46,343 nucleotides of DNA, from NCBI GenBank assembly GCA_964368875.1, contig CAYJDG010000014.1, positions 1-46,343 on the forward strand, given 5' to 3'. The stretch is from CAYJDG01 sp964368875. GTDB taxonomy: Bacteria > Pseudomonadota > Alphaproteobacteria > Micavibrionales > Micavibrionaceae. The notes under the pieces are model-generated. The model saw nothing but the letters and a program-made list of their open reading frames with translations, did no database searches and was not told the origin of the DNA. The translations under genes and the position numbers were made by a program. Shown in pieces: positions 33,436-42,599 of the stretch; positions within the stretch are counted from its first letter, which is position 1, and each line of letters begins with the position of its first letter.

Positions 33436-35850
33436 ATGCTTGGATTTCGTATGTCATCCGCCAAACAATACGCCGTTTTGCCGTTACGCGACATCGTCGT
33501 ATTTCCTCACATGATTGTACCGCTATTTGTTGGCCGTGAAAAATCAGTCAAAGCGCTTGAAAAAGTCATGGAGAGCGGACGCCAAATTCTTCTTCTCACT
33601 CAGAAGTCTCCCTCGACCGATGACCCGACTGGTGAAGATCTCTACAAGATCGGTACCATAGGTACGATTTTGCAACTTCTCAAACTTCCTGATGGAACTG
33701 TAAAAGTTCTCGTGGAGGGCGAGAAGCGTGCGCATGTCGAGAAATATCTTCCAGGTGAAGAATATCTTGAAGTCGAAGCGATCGAAGCTGAAGACAAAAC
33801 AGCGAAAACTGAAGAACTCGAAGCGCTCTCACGTGCGATTGTCACGCAGTTTGAAGAGTACGTTAAGCTCAATAAGAAAATTCCGCCTGAGGTGATTGTT
33901 TCAATCAATCAGATTGAAGACCCTTCTAAGCTTGCTGATACGATTGCATCGCATCTCACTTTGAAAATTGAAGACAAGCAGAAGATTCTTGAAATTCAAA
34001 GTACGGCTGAATGCCTTGAGCACATCTTTGGCCTGATGGAAGGCGAGATTGGTGTACTGCAGGTCGAGAAACGCATCCGTGGCCGCGTCAAACGCCAGAT
34101 GGAGAAAACTCAGCGCGAGTACTATCTGAACGAGCAAATGAAGGCCATTCAGAAGGAACTTGGCGATAATGAAGGCGGCGATGAGCTGGTTGAACTCGAA
34201 AAACGCATCGAAGCTACCAAGCTGTCAAAAGACGCCAAGGAAAAAGCTCGTGGGGAGCTGAAGAAACTCAAGCAGATGTCACCGATGTCTGCCGAAGCCA
34301 CAGTCGTGCGCAATTATCTCGACTGGGTATTGAGTGTTCCTTGGAAGAAGATGACGAAAGTCAAAAAAGACATTACCGAAGCTGAGAAGGTTCTCAACAA
34401 GGATCATTACGGTCTGGAGAAGGTCAAAGAACGTATCCTCGAATATCTCGCCGTGCAGCAGCGCGCCAATAAAGTCAAAGGCCCTATCCTTTGCCTCGTT
34501 GGGCCACCAGGCGTAGGTAAAACGTCGCTCGGCCAATCGATTGCAAAAGCCACCAACCGGAATTTCGTGCGTATGTCGCTTGGCGGCGTGCGCGATGAAA
34601 GCGAAATCCGTGGGCACCGCCGTACTTATATCGGCGCCCTCCCAGGTAAAGTTATTCAAGGCATGAAAAAAGCCAAGAGCAGCAATCCGCTCTTCCTTCT
34701 CGACGAAGTGGACAAGCTTGGTCAGGATTGGAGAGGGGACCCTAGCTCGGCGCTTCTCGAAGTTCTTGATCCTGAACAAAATGCGACGTTTAACGATCAC
34801 TACCTTGAGCTTGATTACGATCTGTCGGATGTGATGTTCATCTGTACGGCAAATAGCCTGCGTATGCCCCAGCCTCTTTTAGACCGCATGGAAATCATCC
34901 GCATCTCTGGCTACACCGAAGATGAAAAACTCCAAATCCTCAAGCGTCACCTGCTTAAAAAGCAGATGAAGAATGCTGGTCTCAAAGAGGGTGAGTTCAA
35001 AGTCTCTGACGATGCGTTCCGTGATCTTATCCGCTACTACACCCGCGAAGCCGGGGTGCGGAACCTTGAGCGTGAAATCGCCAATCTCTGCCGGAAATCC
35101 ATCAAGGAAATCCTGCAGAAGAAAAAAGACTCTGTGAATATTACGCAGAAGAATCTCGAGAAGTATGCCGGCATCAAACGTTATAAATATGGTGAAATCG
35201 AAGAGCACAATAAAATTGGTGTGGTCAATGGTCTGGCCTACACTGAATTCGGTGGCGATTTGCTTTCTATCGAAGCGGTCACAATGCCAGGTAAAGATGG
35301 CAAAGTGTCGACTACAGGTAACTTGAAAGACGTCATGAAAGAGTCGATCACTGTTGCAGAAATGCTGATCAAATCACGTTCGCATCAGTTTGGAATTCCC
35401 TATGACAAACTCAAAGAGATGAACATCCACGTGCACGTGCCGGAAGGCGCTACACCTAAGGATGGTCCGTCTGCTGGTGCTGCTATGACGACCGCAATCA
35501 TTTCTGCCCTGACCGGGATTGAGGTGCGTAAGGATATCGCCATGACTGGGGAGATAAACTTGCGTGGCTATGTCACAGAAATCGGTGGCCTGAAAGAGAA
35601 GCTGCTCGCGGCTCTGCGCGGTGGTATCAAGAAAGTCATGATTCCTAAAGACAATGCCAAAGATCTCGAAGAGATCCCAGCGAACGTCAAGAAAGGCCTC
35701 GAAATAGTTCCGGTTGGGACGATTGAGGAGGTTTTGGCACACGCGCTTGTTTCTATGCCGGTCCCGCTGGACAAAGATTCTGTAAATAAAACAGACGAAT
35801 TGCCTGCAAAAACCGCAGAAAACAAGGAAAATGACGTCATTCGTCATTGA
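33436..35850 (+). CDS. lon: ATP-dependent protease Lon
   Basis: Hexameric cytoplasmic protease for damaged and regulatory proteins. 804 residues. N-terminal substrate domain (VLPLRDIVVFPHMIVPLFVG), AAA+ module with Walker A GPPGVGKT at 356-363 and Walker B FLLDEVDK, and Lon-type Ser-Lys dyad Ser679 (PKDGPSAGAAMTTA) and Lys722 (GGLKEKLLAALRGG). ATG 33436 with GGAG six bases ahead is chosen over 33370. The terminator after clpP argues for its own promoter, perhaps TATATT at 33355-33360; its -35 is weak. Confidence 0.98.
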   Translation: MLGFRMSSAKQYAVLPLRDIVVFPHMIVPLFVGREKSVKALEKVMESGRQILLLTQKSPSTDDPTGEDLYKIGTIGTILQLLKLPDGTVKVLVEGEKRAHVEKYLPGEEYLEVEAIEAEDKTAKTEELEALSRAIVTQFEEYVKLNKKIPPEVIVSINQIEDPSKLADTIASHLTLKIEDKQKILEIQSTAECLEHIFGLMEGEIGVLQVEKRIRGRVKRQMEKTQREYYLNEQMKAIQKELGDNEGGDELVELEKRIEATKLSKDAKEKARGELKKLKQMSPMSAEATVVRNYLDWVLSVPWKKMTKVKKDITEAEKVLNKDHYGLEKVKERILEYLAVQQRANKVKGPILCLVGPPGVGKTSLGQSIAKATNRNFVRMSLGGVRDESEIRGHRRTYIGALPGKVIQGMKKAKSSNPLFLLDEVDKLGQDWRGDPSSALLEVLDPEQNATFNDHYLELDYDLSDVMFICTANSLRMPQPLLDRMEIIRISGYTEDEKLQILKRHLLKKQMKNAGLKEGEFKVSDDAFRDLIRYYTREAGVRNLEREIANLCRKSIKEILQKKKDSVNITQKNLEKYAGIKRYKYGEIEEHNKIGVVNGLAYTEFGGDLLSIEAVTMPGKDGKVSTTGNLKDVMKESITVAEMLIKSRSHQFGIPYDKLKEMNIHVHVPEGATPKDGPSAGAAMTTAIISALTGIEVRKDIAMTGEINLRGYVTEIGGLKEKLLAALRGGIKKVMIPKDNAKDLEEIPANVKKGLEIVPVGTIEEVLAHALVSMPVPLDKDSVNKTDELPAKTAENKENDVIRH

Positions 35851-35954
35851 GCTACCCTCGAAAATGGGCCTATAGTTGGTGCCTGTAAGCCGCGGATTTG
35901 GTGGCTTGCAGATTAGAAACATTCACAACCAACATTAACCCGAGGGGGTATCCC

Positions 35955-36230
35955 GTGAATAAACAAGAACTCATCGACGCTGTAGCGACTGAAACCGATC
36001 TGCCAAAGACACAGGCTCAGGAAGCTATTGAAGCTGTTATCGCCTGCATCACCCGCGCCCTGAAAAGCGGCGAGGAAGTGCGTCTCGTAGGTTTTGGTAC
36101 CTTTGCCGTAGCCGACCGTGCAGCCACCACTGGTCGCAACCCTCGGACTGGCGAAGCCATCAAGATTCCGGCCTCCAAACAGCCAAAATTCAAGGCCGGC
36201 AAAGAACTGAAAGACGCCGTCAACAAATAG
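35955..36230 (+). CDS. hup: DNA-binding protein HU
   Basis: 91-residue nucleoid protein. KQELIDAVATETDLPKTQAQ opens the dimer core, then VRLVGFGTFAV, the DNA-binding arm with GRNPRTGEAIKIPAS and the end FKAGKELKDAVN. GTG 35955 starts the normal N-terminus (VNKQELID, read as Met), preceded by GAGGGGG; 35898 would add 19 atypical residues. A nine-pair imperfect hairpin lies in its leader (35883-35911). Order lon-hup is standard in alphaproteobacteria; an efficient terminator follows. Confidence 0.96.
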   Translation: MNKQELIDAVATETDLPKTQAQEAIEAVIACITRALKSGEEVRLVGFGTFAVADRAATTGRNPRTGEAIKIPASKQPKFKAGKELKDAVNK

Positions 36231-36246
36231 GCCTCTTTCTACGAAC

Positions 36247-36275
36247 AAAAACCCCGCTGGAAAGCGGGGTTTTTT
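36247..36275. terminator. Intrinsic terminator after hup
   Basis: AAAAACCCCGCT, GGAA tetraloop, AGCGGGGTTTTTT. Same GGAA loop as the terminator after tig. Confidence 0.92.
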
Positions 36276-36278
36276 GTC

Positions 36279-36307
36279 TTGAAATCTCTGCGCTATGCCA
36301 CTACAGA
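36279..36307 (+). promoter_or_regulatory. Possible tRNA-Val promoter
   Basis: TTGAAA (36279-36284), 17 bases, TACAGA (36302-36307), start expected near 36314, ten bases before the tRNA. The -10 is weak. Confidence 0.35.
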
Positions 36308-36323
36308 TAACGCTCTCTAAGGC

Positions 36324-36398
36324 GCGCGATTAGCTCAGCGGTAGAGCAACTCGTTTACACCGAGTGGGTCGGCGGTTCAATCCCGTCATCGCGCACCA
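36324..36398 (+). tRNA. tRNA-Val (anticodon TAC)
   Basis: Acceptor GCGCGAT/ATCGCGC, anticodon stem ACTCG/CGAGT with loop TTTACAC, T-arm GGTTCAATCC, encoded CCA (36396-36398). Confidence 0.97.
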
Positions 36399-36400
36399 TC

Positions 36401-37453
36401 CTAATTCAGGCTCTCAAAGAAATCCCACATCACATCATTCGCTGAAATCGCCTTGGATGTATCTTCCTTGTCACGCTTGATTCCGCCGGGCTTATTGCCA
36501 CCGGGCCAAGAATGGCCGCCGCTTTCAGTGACGCAAACCTGAACCTTTACGCCGCCCGCGCATGAGCTGTACTGATCACAGTATGCGCCTTCTACACTCA
36601 GCACGCGTTGTGGTGAGCCTGTGCACTGGTCACGTTTAACCCAGCGGGCGACAGTCTCCGGCACTGAGACAAACTCTGTGACCATGGACGCGTCTTTAAA
36701 GACATCTTTTCCAGCGCCGCCGTTGAACAGCACATGAGTGTCGTTGAGAGCATGTATATTCAGAACGGAGATTGGCTGGCTTGGGTTACAGCTGAGGGTA
36801 CCATCCGTGCCTGCAACGGGGGCAACCGCTTTGAAGGTGTCAGCCATCTCGCAGGCGAGACGATGTGACATCATGCCACCATTCGACATACCGGTTGCAT
36901 AGATTTTATTACGGTCGATTTTTATCTGTGCGCTCAGGTTACTAATGATCTGGCGGACGAAGCCGACATCGTCGATCTTCTTATCCCGGGCATCGCCGCA
37001 ACACTTGCCTGCATTCCAAGTGGCAATTTTACCAGACTTGAATTTGCTGTAGCCACTAGGAAAGACCAGTACAAAGCCCTCCTTGTCGGATTTTGCTATC
37101 AAGCCGTAATGCTCATCCTTGGCCATGTAATCCATGTCGCCACCACCGCCATGAAAGGCCATTAGAAGTGGTGCAGGGCTTACCCCGTTGTAACCCGCTG
37201 GCACGTGTACGCGGTACATGCGGGAGAGCCCGTCATGCTGAATTGAAAAATAGTAGTCACCTGGCTGGGTGAGGTTGTCCTTTACGGAGGCGGTAGCCTG
37301 TGGCGGAGGGGTTTCTTCCAGCTTTTGCTTAATGCGCTCCTTGATGCGCTGTTTGAAAAAGCCTTCCGCCTGCACAGGGCTGAAGGGCAATGCGAACATT
37401 GCAATAAGAAGGGTGCCACATAGGGCATAACGGATTGTCGGATTGCGGCTCAT
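36401..37453 (-). CDS. Secreted PHB depolymerase / feruloyl-esterase-like hydrolase (LpqC family)
   Basis: 350 residues. Signal peptide (RYALCGTLLIAMFALPFSPVQA) and an alpha/beta-hydrolase of esterase family CE1: oxyanion LLMAFHGGGGD, nucleophile in YATGMSNGGMMSHRL (GMSNG), Asp near IHALNDTHVLF, and the final His in TESGGHSWPGGN. Paired cysteines, such as KCCGDA and YCDQYSSC, fit an exported enzyme. It could hydrolyse external poly(3-hydroxybutyrate) or plant esters; the substrate is not decidable. ATG 37453 follows GAGGGA. Its stop codon lies two bases from the 3' end of convergent tRNA-Val. Confidence 0.88.
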   Translation of the reverse strand: MSRNPTIRYALCGTLLIAMFALPFSPVQAEGFFKQRIKERIKQKLEETPPPQATASVKDNLTQPGDYYFSIQHDGLSRMYRVHVPAGYNGVSPAPLLMAFHGGGGDMDYMAKDEHYGLIAKSDKEGFVLVFPSGYSKFKSGKIATWNAGKCCGDARDKKIDDVGFVRQIISNLSAQIKIDRNKIYATGMSNGGMMSHRLACEMADTFKAVAPVAGTDGTLSCNPSQPISVLNIHALNDTHVLFNGGAGKDVFKDASMVTEFVSVPETVARWVKRDQCTGSPQRVLSVEGAYCDQYSSCAGGVKVQVCVTESGGHSWPGGNKPGGIKRDKEDTSKAISANDVMWDFFESLN

Positions 37454-37625
37454 GACTTTGTCCCTCTTTGAGTATTTAAAAACCCTTATATATCTTGAGT
37501 ATACTGAGAAATAACGGTTCCGGTGCAGAAATCCCCCCGGCAAATAAAATCCCCATGGACATAAGGGGCGGGTCAGGTTTACGTTTTCTATAAATATAAA
37601 AAGAGTAAAACAGGGATTTTTTAAT

Positions 37626-38294
37626 ATGGGACAAATTGGCGATGATTTCGACCTCAGTTCGGAATATTTTTCGTTTTCTAAAAAATTCAAAACTGTGGCA
37701 GGTAATAACGTTTACGATGTCTGGTTCAAGACACATCTTGAACCAGATGGCGCCCCTCCGAAAGGTTGGCTTAAAAGCGTCCTCAACGCTGCATCCTTGA
37801 TAGGCATGAAAACTATAAAATACACGGAACGATCTCCATCCATAAACGTAGTGGAGTTTACTTTTGAGTTCACCAGCCGCAAGGATCATAATGCCATGCA
37901 AGTCATGGTCAACCGTGTTCGGCATGAAAAGGGCGGATTTCGACTTCCTCTATATCTTGAGCCGCATGATGACGATGTTGTTGTGGACTCTTACGTCGAG
38001 GCCATCCGTCACTTCTGCGGAGAGCACGGGATAGAAGTTGGCTTTAAAGAACTCAGTTCCGTCAGGATTGACGTTATTTTTGATTCCAGTTCAGATTTTT
38101 ATACCGTCCATAGCGCTCTTGCTGCAGGCGGCGAAATTGATGAAATGCGCAAACTTATTTATAAACAAGGGATGCCAAAACTGGCCGACTTCTCCGATAC
38201 GCTGGGCGGAGGCGTTAGCAAAGACGCAGGTTTTGAGATTCCTTCGTCGCTTGTCCATGATTTGGGTTTTTTAGTACCTAGATTGGGCCACTAA
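37626..38294 (+). CDS. Hypothetical protein
   Basis: 222 residues, soluble, unrecognised. A beta-rich first half (KKFKTVAGNNVYDVWFKTHL; INVVEFTFEFTSRKDHNAMQ) and a more helical second half, with DHALAA-like helix (YTVHSALAAGGEIDEMRKLI). AGGGA about ten bases before the ATG supports the start. It is divergent from the esterase. Low similarity to anything I can place; possibly a lineage-specific protein. Confidence 0.65.
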   Translation: MGQIGDDFDLSSEYFSFSKKFKTVAGNNVYDVWFKTHLEPDGAPPKGWLKSVLNAASLIGMKTIKYTERSPSINVVEFTFEFTSRKDHNAMQVMVNRVRHEKGGFRLPLYLEPHDDDVVVDSYVEAIRHFCGEHGIEVGFKELSSVRIDVIFDSSSDFYTVHSALAAGGEIDEMRKLIYKQGMPKLADFSDTLGGGVSKDAGFEIPSSLVHDLGFLVPRLGH

Positions 38295-38381
38295 GCCCTT
38301 TAAATTGCTGTATATTACATATTAACCGTTCATTAAATTCGCTCCTGTATGTTGATCTGGTATCGCAACAAGGAGCAGGGG

Positions 38382-38714
38382 ATGCCTAATTTTCTAGGGT
38401 GGCATGTGAATGAGCAAACCAACGAACTTGGTGCGACGATTCAACTCAATTCGCATACCTTCAAGCCGTTACCAAATGGCCTAGTTGATGTTGTTGCCAC
38501 GCCACGCACCGAAATTTTTACAGGCGATCAGATTACAAAAATGGCAGAAGTTGCAGGCCCTAAATCCAAAGATTTTTGGTCAAACATGCGGGACTCATAT
38601 ATCAAACAACTTCCTGTCTTTGAAAATGGCCGCGATATGACTGTTGCTGCCGCATCGAAAGGTCCGGAAAACAACCTCGACTTCAAGCCGGTCGCGCCTG
38701 CACCTATGGCTTAG
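38382..38714 (+). CDS. Small hypothetical protein
   Basis: 110 residues, soluble, no recognised family. Start ATG 38382 is decided by AAGGAG six bases before it; an upstream ATG (38349) lacks one. Polar and Pro/Ala-rich towards the end (NNLDFKPVAPAPMA). An intrinsic terminator follows, so it is a short unit, perhaps with the preceding gene (87-base gap). Confidence 0.65.
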   Translation: MPNFLGWHVNEQTNELGATIQLNSHTFKPLPNGLVDVVATPRTEIFTGDQITKMAEVAGPKSKDFWSNMRDSYIKQLPVFENGRDMTVAAASKGPENNLDFKPVAPAPMA

Positions 38715-38740
38715 ACTCTGTTTCATTGAAGAATTTCATG

Positions 38741-38768
38741 CCGCGCTGCGTATAGTCAGCGCGGTTTT
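38741..38768 (+). terminator. Intrinsic terminator
   Basis: CCGCGCTG, eight-base loop, CAGCGCGG, then TTTTG. Separates the small hypothetical gene from ald. Confidence 0.8.
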
Positions 38769-38817
38769 GTTTGTGTAAGCTTGAAAGATAATCCCATCAA
38801 CAGCAGTGAGGTCGTTC

Positions 38818-39939
38818 ATGCTCGTAGGCGTTCCCAAGGAAATCAAAAAACAGGAACATCGCGTTGGTCTCGTTCCGTCTTCAGTGCGTGAATTTATTAC
38901 TCATGGCCACAAAGTTCTGGTGGAAACTGGTGCAGGGGCAGGTATTGGTTTTAATGATGATGCCTATGTAGCTGCCGGAGCCGAGATTGCGGCGACGCCG
39001 GTTGAGATATTCGCAAAGGCCGACATGATCATCAAGGTTAAGGAACCGCAGCCACAAGAATGTGCGATGCTGCGCCCCGATCAAATTCTTTTCACCTATC
39101 TTCACCTTGCTGCCGATCCGGAGCAGGCTACGGCACTGGTTAAATCTGGTTGCGTGGCGATTGCCTATGAAACAGTCACCGGAGCTGACGGGCGCAGCCT
39201 TCCTTTACTCGCGCCGATGAGCGAGATTGCCGGGCGCCTCGGTGCGCAGGTTGGTGCACATTATTTGCAGAAACATCTTGGCGGCACGGGCCAACTGATG
39301 AGTGGCGTGCCCGGCGTGCCTTCAGCGCGGGTGTTGGTGCTTGGAGGCGGTGTATCAGGCTTTAACGCGGCGCGGATTGCGGCAGGTATGGAAGCCCGTG
39401 TCGCGATCCTTGATCGTGCCCCGGAACGTCTCCGCTTCCTTGATGATCATTTTGCCGGACGTGTCGAAGTTCTTTATTCTACACGCGATACGATTGAAAC
39501 TCTTGTCAAAGAAGCTGATATCGTTATCGGGGCCGTGCTCATTCCAGGTGCTTCTGCACCGAAGCTTGTGACGAAGGCAATGTTAAAAACGATGAAACCC
39601 GGCTCGGTTATAGTCGACATCGCCATCGATCAAGGCGGCTGTTTTGAAACAAGTCATGCAACCACCCATGGTGATCCAGTCTATGTAGTCGATAATGTCA
39701 TCCATTATTGTGTGGCTAATATGCCCGGAGCCGTTCCTTTGACTTCGGCGCTCGCGCTCAACCAGTCCGTTCTGCCATATGCGTTAAAGCTGGCCGATAA
39801 AGGGTGGCAGAAAGCTTTACTGGCAGATAAAGGCTTCCGCGCGGGACTGAACGTCTGCAAAGGGCAGGTGACACATCAGGGCGTAGCGGACTCACTTAAG
39901 CTGCCGTTTGTGGCGGACCCGCAGGCACTGGCGGCGTAG
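38818..39939 (+). CDS. ald: Alanine dehydrogenase
   Basis: NAD-dependent interconversion of alanine with pyruvate and ammonia. 373 residues, normal. Signatures: MLVGVPKEIKKQEHRVGLVP at the start, substrate Lys in IIKVKEP near 74, catalytic His in YLHLAAD near 96, glycine-rich VLGGGVSGFNA near 174, and DIAIDQGGCFETSHATTH. ATG 38818 after GAGG is chosen. Its 3' end overlaps the convergent ABC permease gene by 44 bases. Confidence 0.96.
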   Translation: MLVGVPKEIKKQEHRVGLVPSSVREFITHGHKVLVETGAGAGIGFNDDAYVAAGAEIAATPVEIFAKADMIIKVKEPQPQECAMLRPDQILFTYLHLAADPEQATALVKSGCVAIAYETVTGADGRSLPLLAPMSEIAGRLGAQVGAHYLQKHLGGTGQLMSGVPGVPSARVLVLGGGVSGFNAARIAAGMEARVAILDRAPERLRFLDDHFAGRVEVLYSTRDTIETLVKEADIVIGAVLIPGASAPKLVTKAMLKTMKPGSVIVDIAIDQGGCFETSHATTHGDPVYVVDNVIHYCVANMPGAVPLTSALALNQSVLPYALKLADKGWQKALLADKGFRAGLNVCKGQVTHQGVADSLKLPFVADPQALAA

Positions 39940-41344
39940 AGCGGAATGCTGTCTTCCAGCGGCTGTTAAATAGCCAGGCAGCAATCGCAATCGACCCGAC
40001 TTGGAATGCCCAGTAAAAGAATATCCACCCTTGCTCATATGGCATCAGGCTGGCGCTATTTGAGTGCGGCAGCAACGGGAAGAACATCCGTCCTAACTCA
40101 CTTGTAGGACGAGTGATCAGTGGAAGTAGCAAATAGAAAGCGCCAGCAAAAAACGCATAGCCGAGCAGGGGGCGACGGATATTTGGTTTCCATGATAGCC
40201 AATGCAGAATAAGCAGATCGCGAATTGCGAATGCGACGAGGCTCGCAATACTCATGATTGTGGTGGGCCGGTGATCGATTACAACGATGCTGGTGATCAG
40301 GGTACCAATCAGGAAAAGGAACGAGATCATCCACAGCGGCATATACCGCAGAGCATCTTTATAATTACCCATATTAAGCCGCGCAGCAAATGTCTTGTAA
40401 CGCACGACGTCACGTGCTTCATGAACGGCCATCAGCGCTACGGTGAAAGTACAAAGCAGGATTGGCCAAAATAGGAAGCGCTTGAATTCTATTTCAGTCG
40501 CAAAACCGTTCAGGAATAATGACGCAATCAAAAGAAATGCTATCCATACCCATGGTTGATCGAGAAATAACAAGGACTGGCGAAGCATGCGGTGGGCTCC
40601 GACAACAGCCCATACGGTCCCGAAAGCGAGACAGAGCAGGATAATGTCGAGCGTATGAAAGCTATGGCCATACCACTCCGTATAGCTTGCGCGGCCCTGA
40701 CGATAACTGACATGAAAATAGTCAAACGCATTGATGATGGTTGCACCGATATAAAGGCCACAGATTAGCACCAGCAGCGTTGCACCGATGCTGTTGAAGC
40801 GATCCTTCTCGCGTGAGTTAAGAATGGCATGCAGCGAAAAGAGCAGTCCAGCTGCATGCGAGAAGATTGCCCAGCAGATAATAGTCCCGATCAGCACGGC
40901 TACAGTCGTTCCGTCATCACGCAGCGGCGCAGTGACCGGTAGCATTTCTGCGGCAGAAATCGCCAGTACCGGGATGATGCCGATCAGTCCAACTATCCAG
41001 ATCAGCGAGGTGGCTCCGAAGAGTTTGCCCACCAGAATTTTTAAGGGTGAAAGCGACGACATGCGCACGAAATCCCATGTCTTCTGGCGGATTTCTTCAT
41101 TGATGCTGGCGGCACTCAGATAGGTGCCCCATACGATAACGAAGAAAAATCCTATCCCGCAGAACGCGTTGAAGAAGCTTTTAGCGTAGATATAAGCCTC
41201 ATAATTCTTTGGGGCGTTGAGGTCAATTTTGCCGTTATATAGAGCGAACAAAATCAGAGCCAGCAGGATAAAGCACACCGATAGGCGCGTGCCGTTTACT
41301 TCGAGGCGAAAATTCTTTTTGAATTCGGGGTTTTTAAAAAACAT
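39896..41344 (-). CDS. ABC-2 type transporter permease
   Basis: 482 residues with about ten to twelve hydrophobic segments (first VCFILLALILFALYNG, then FNAFCGIGFFFVIVWGTYLS). The segment between, INEEIRQKTWDFVRMSSLSP with a coupling EIRQKTWDF helix, is typical of ABC-2 exporters of the GldF/NatB kind. Starts three bases after the ATPase gene stop, so the two are coupled. The C-terminus ends in a Pro-rich tail overlapping ald. Substrate unknown. Confidence 0.85.
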   Translation of the reverse strand: MFFKNPEFKKNFRLEVNGTRLSVCFILLALILFALYNGKIDLNAPKNYEAYIYAKSFFNAFCGIGFFFVIVWGTYLSAASINEEIRQKTWDFVRMSSLSPLKILVGKLFGATSLIWIVGLIGIIPVLAISAAEMLPVTAPLRDDGTTVAVLIGTIICWAIFSHAAGLLFSLHAILNSREKDRFNSIGATLLVLICGLYIGATIINAFDYFHVSYRQGRASYTEWYGHSFHTLDIILLCLAFGTVWAVVGAHRMLRQSLLFLDQPWVWIAFLLIASLFLNGFATEIEFKRFLFWPILLCTFTVALMAVHEARDVVRYKTFAARLNMGNYKDALRYMPLWMISFLFLIGTLITSIVVIDHRPTTIMSIASLVAFAIRDLLILHWLSWKPNIRRPLLGYAFFAGAFYLLLPLITRPTSELGRMFFPLLPHSNSASLMPYEQGWIFFYWAFQVGSIAIAAWLFNSRWKTAFRSTPPVPAGPPQTAA

Positions 41345-41347
41345 GGA

Positions 41348-42298
41348 TTATGCCTGCCCCCGTGTGCGTTCCTGAGCGAGCTCTAGATACAATGTCTGCA
41401 GTTTTTTCTCCTGCGGGGTAAAGCTACTTACTGGGATGCGAAGATCCATCAGGTTGCGCAGCAGATGGTATTGTGAGTTGGCATTTGCGGGCGTTGTGAA
41501 GAAAAGGTGGGTACGGTCACCGACGACAGGTTTGAAATCATCGCCTAGCTGGTCGCGAATATCACGCTCCTGATCCTCATCTAATGCGCGTGCCAATGTC
41601 ACACCGATCGTCACAGTTGCCGTACTTTGATGGGCGGAAAGCACGACGTTTTCTAAAATTTTGCCGTCGCGGATGACGAGCATCGCCGTGCAATATTCTT
41701 CTAATTCAGCAAGGATGTGCGATGAGACAATGATCGTCATGCCATCCTGTTGCAGAGTCTTAAGCACACCTGAGAGTTCGGCGCGGGCTTCTGGGTCGAG
41801 GCCTGAGGCCGGCTCATCAAGAATCAGGATGCCCGGCCGGTGGACGATGCTCATGCCGATGCCGACGCGTTGCCGCCAGCCCCGGGATAGGGTTTCGCAT
41901 TTCTGGGACTGTATGGAGCCAAGATTGAGGGTTTTGAGTACCCAGTCGACTCGCTCGGTCAGGGCAGGGCCGGAAAGGTTATGACACCCGGCGATGTAAG
42001 TAAGTGTCTCTTTGACCGTCAGATCGTCATAAAGACCAAAAGAATCGGATAAATAGCCGATTTTGGCATGGGCTTCGCGAGGATTCTCAAGCACATCCGT
42101 GCCGCCAATAGCGATTTTGCCTGAAAAAGGGGTGTCCAGACCAGCAAGGCAGCGCATAAGAGTCGATTTTCCAGCCCCGTTCGGACCGACCAGCGCGGTT
42201 ATATTCCCGGCAGGCATGGTAAAGCTGACATTCTCGAGGGCAGTTTTGGACGGGTAGTGAAACGTAAGGGCGTCTACGGAGACAATGGGATCTGACAT
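41348..42298 (-). CDS. ABC transporter ATP-binding protein
   Basis: 316 residues. Walker A GPNGAGKST at 38-46, signature LSRGWRQRV (a variant of LSGGQ, seen in ABC-2 exporters), Walker B LILDEPASGLDPEAR, H-loop SSHIL. The C-terminal 90 residues follow the usual regulatory extension of CcmA-like ATPases. With the permease downstream it forms an exporter; the cargo cannot be inferred. Start ATG 42298. Confidence 0.93.
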   Translation of the reverse strand: MSDPIVSVDALTFHYPSKTALENVSFTMPAGNITALVGPNGAGKSTLMRCLAGLDTPFSGKIAIGGTDVLENPREAHAKIGYLSDSFGLYDDLTVKETLTYIAGCHNLSGPALTERVDWVLKTLNLGSIQSQKCETLSRGWRQRVGIGMSIVHRPGILILDEPASGLDPEARAELSGVLKTLQQDGMTIIVSSHILAELEEYCTAMLVIRDGKILENVVLSAHQSTATVTIGVTLARALDEDQERDIRDQLGDDFKPVVGDRTHLFFTTPANANSQYHLLRNLMDLRIPVSSFTPQEKKLQTLYLELAQERTRGQA

Positions 42299-42336
42299 AC
42301 GGTGGCCCTTTCAGAGTGGCCGAAAAAGTTAACATG

Positions 42337-42363
42337 TTGACATCAAATCCTCAAGGCTATAAG
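42337..42363 (+). promoter_or_regulatory. Promoter for tRNA-Asp
   Basis: TTGACA (42337-42342), 15 bases, TATAAG (42358-42363). Short spacer but 11 of 12 consensus bases; transcription start about ten bases before the tRNA. Confidence 0.5.
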
Positions 42364-42379
42364 AAAAGCGCACACTTGC

Positions 42380-42456
42380 GCGGACGTAGTTCAGTTGGTT
42401 AGAATGCCTGCCTGTCACGCAGGAGGTCGCGGGTTCAAGTCCCGTCGTTCGCGCCA
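42380..42456 (+). tRNA. tRNA-Asp (anticodon GTC)
   Basis: Acceptor GCGGACG/CGTTCGC, anticodon stem CCTGC/GCAGG with loop CTGTCAC, T-arm GGTTCAAGTCC, discriminator G, encoded CCA (42454-42456). Confidence 0.97.
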
Positions 42457-42599
42457 GTGTATCTTTCCTAAATCTCCATAAATTATGTCTAGTTACCTCA
42501 CTTGAGAAATCAGGGCATCTTCGCCTCTCATGACCTTGAGTTTCCAAGGCGTTCATGGTCATATGCAGCACGAATTAACCTTTTCGGATTCTTCTCGCC

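Noticed and set aside
37454..37625. TATAAA-like -10 box before the 37626 gene
   Set aside because: No acceptable -35 at a normal distance.
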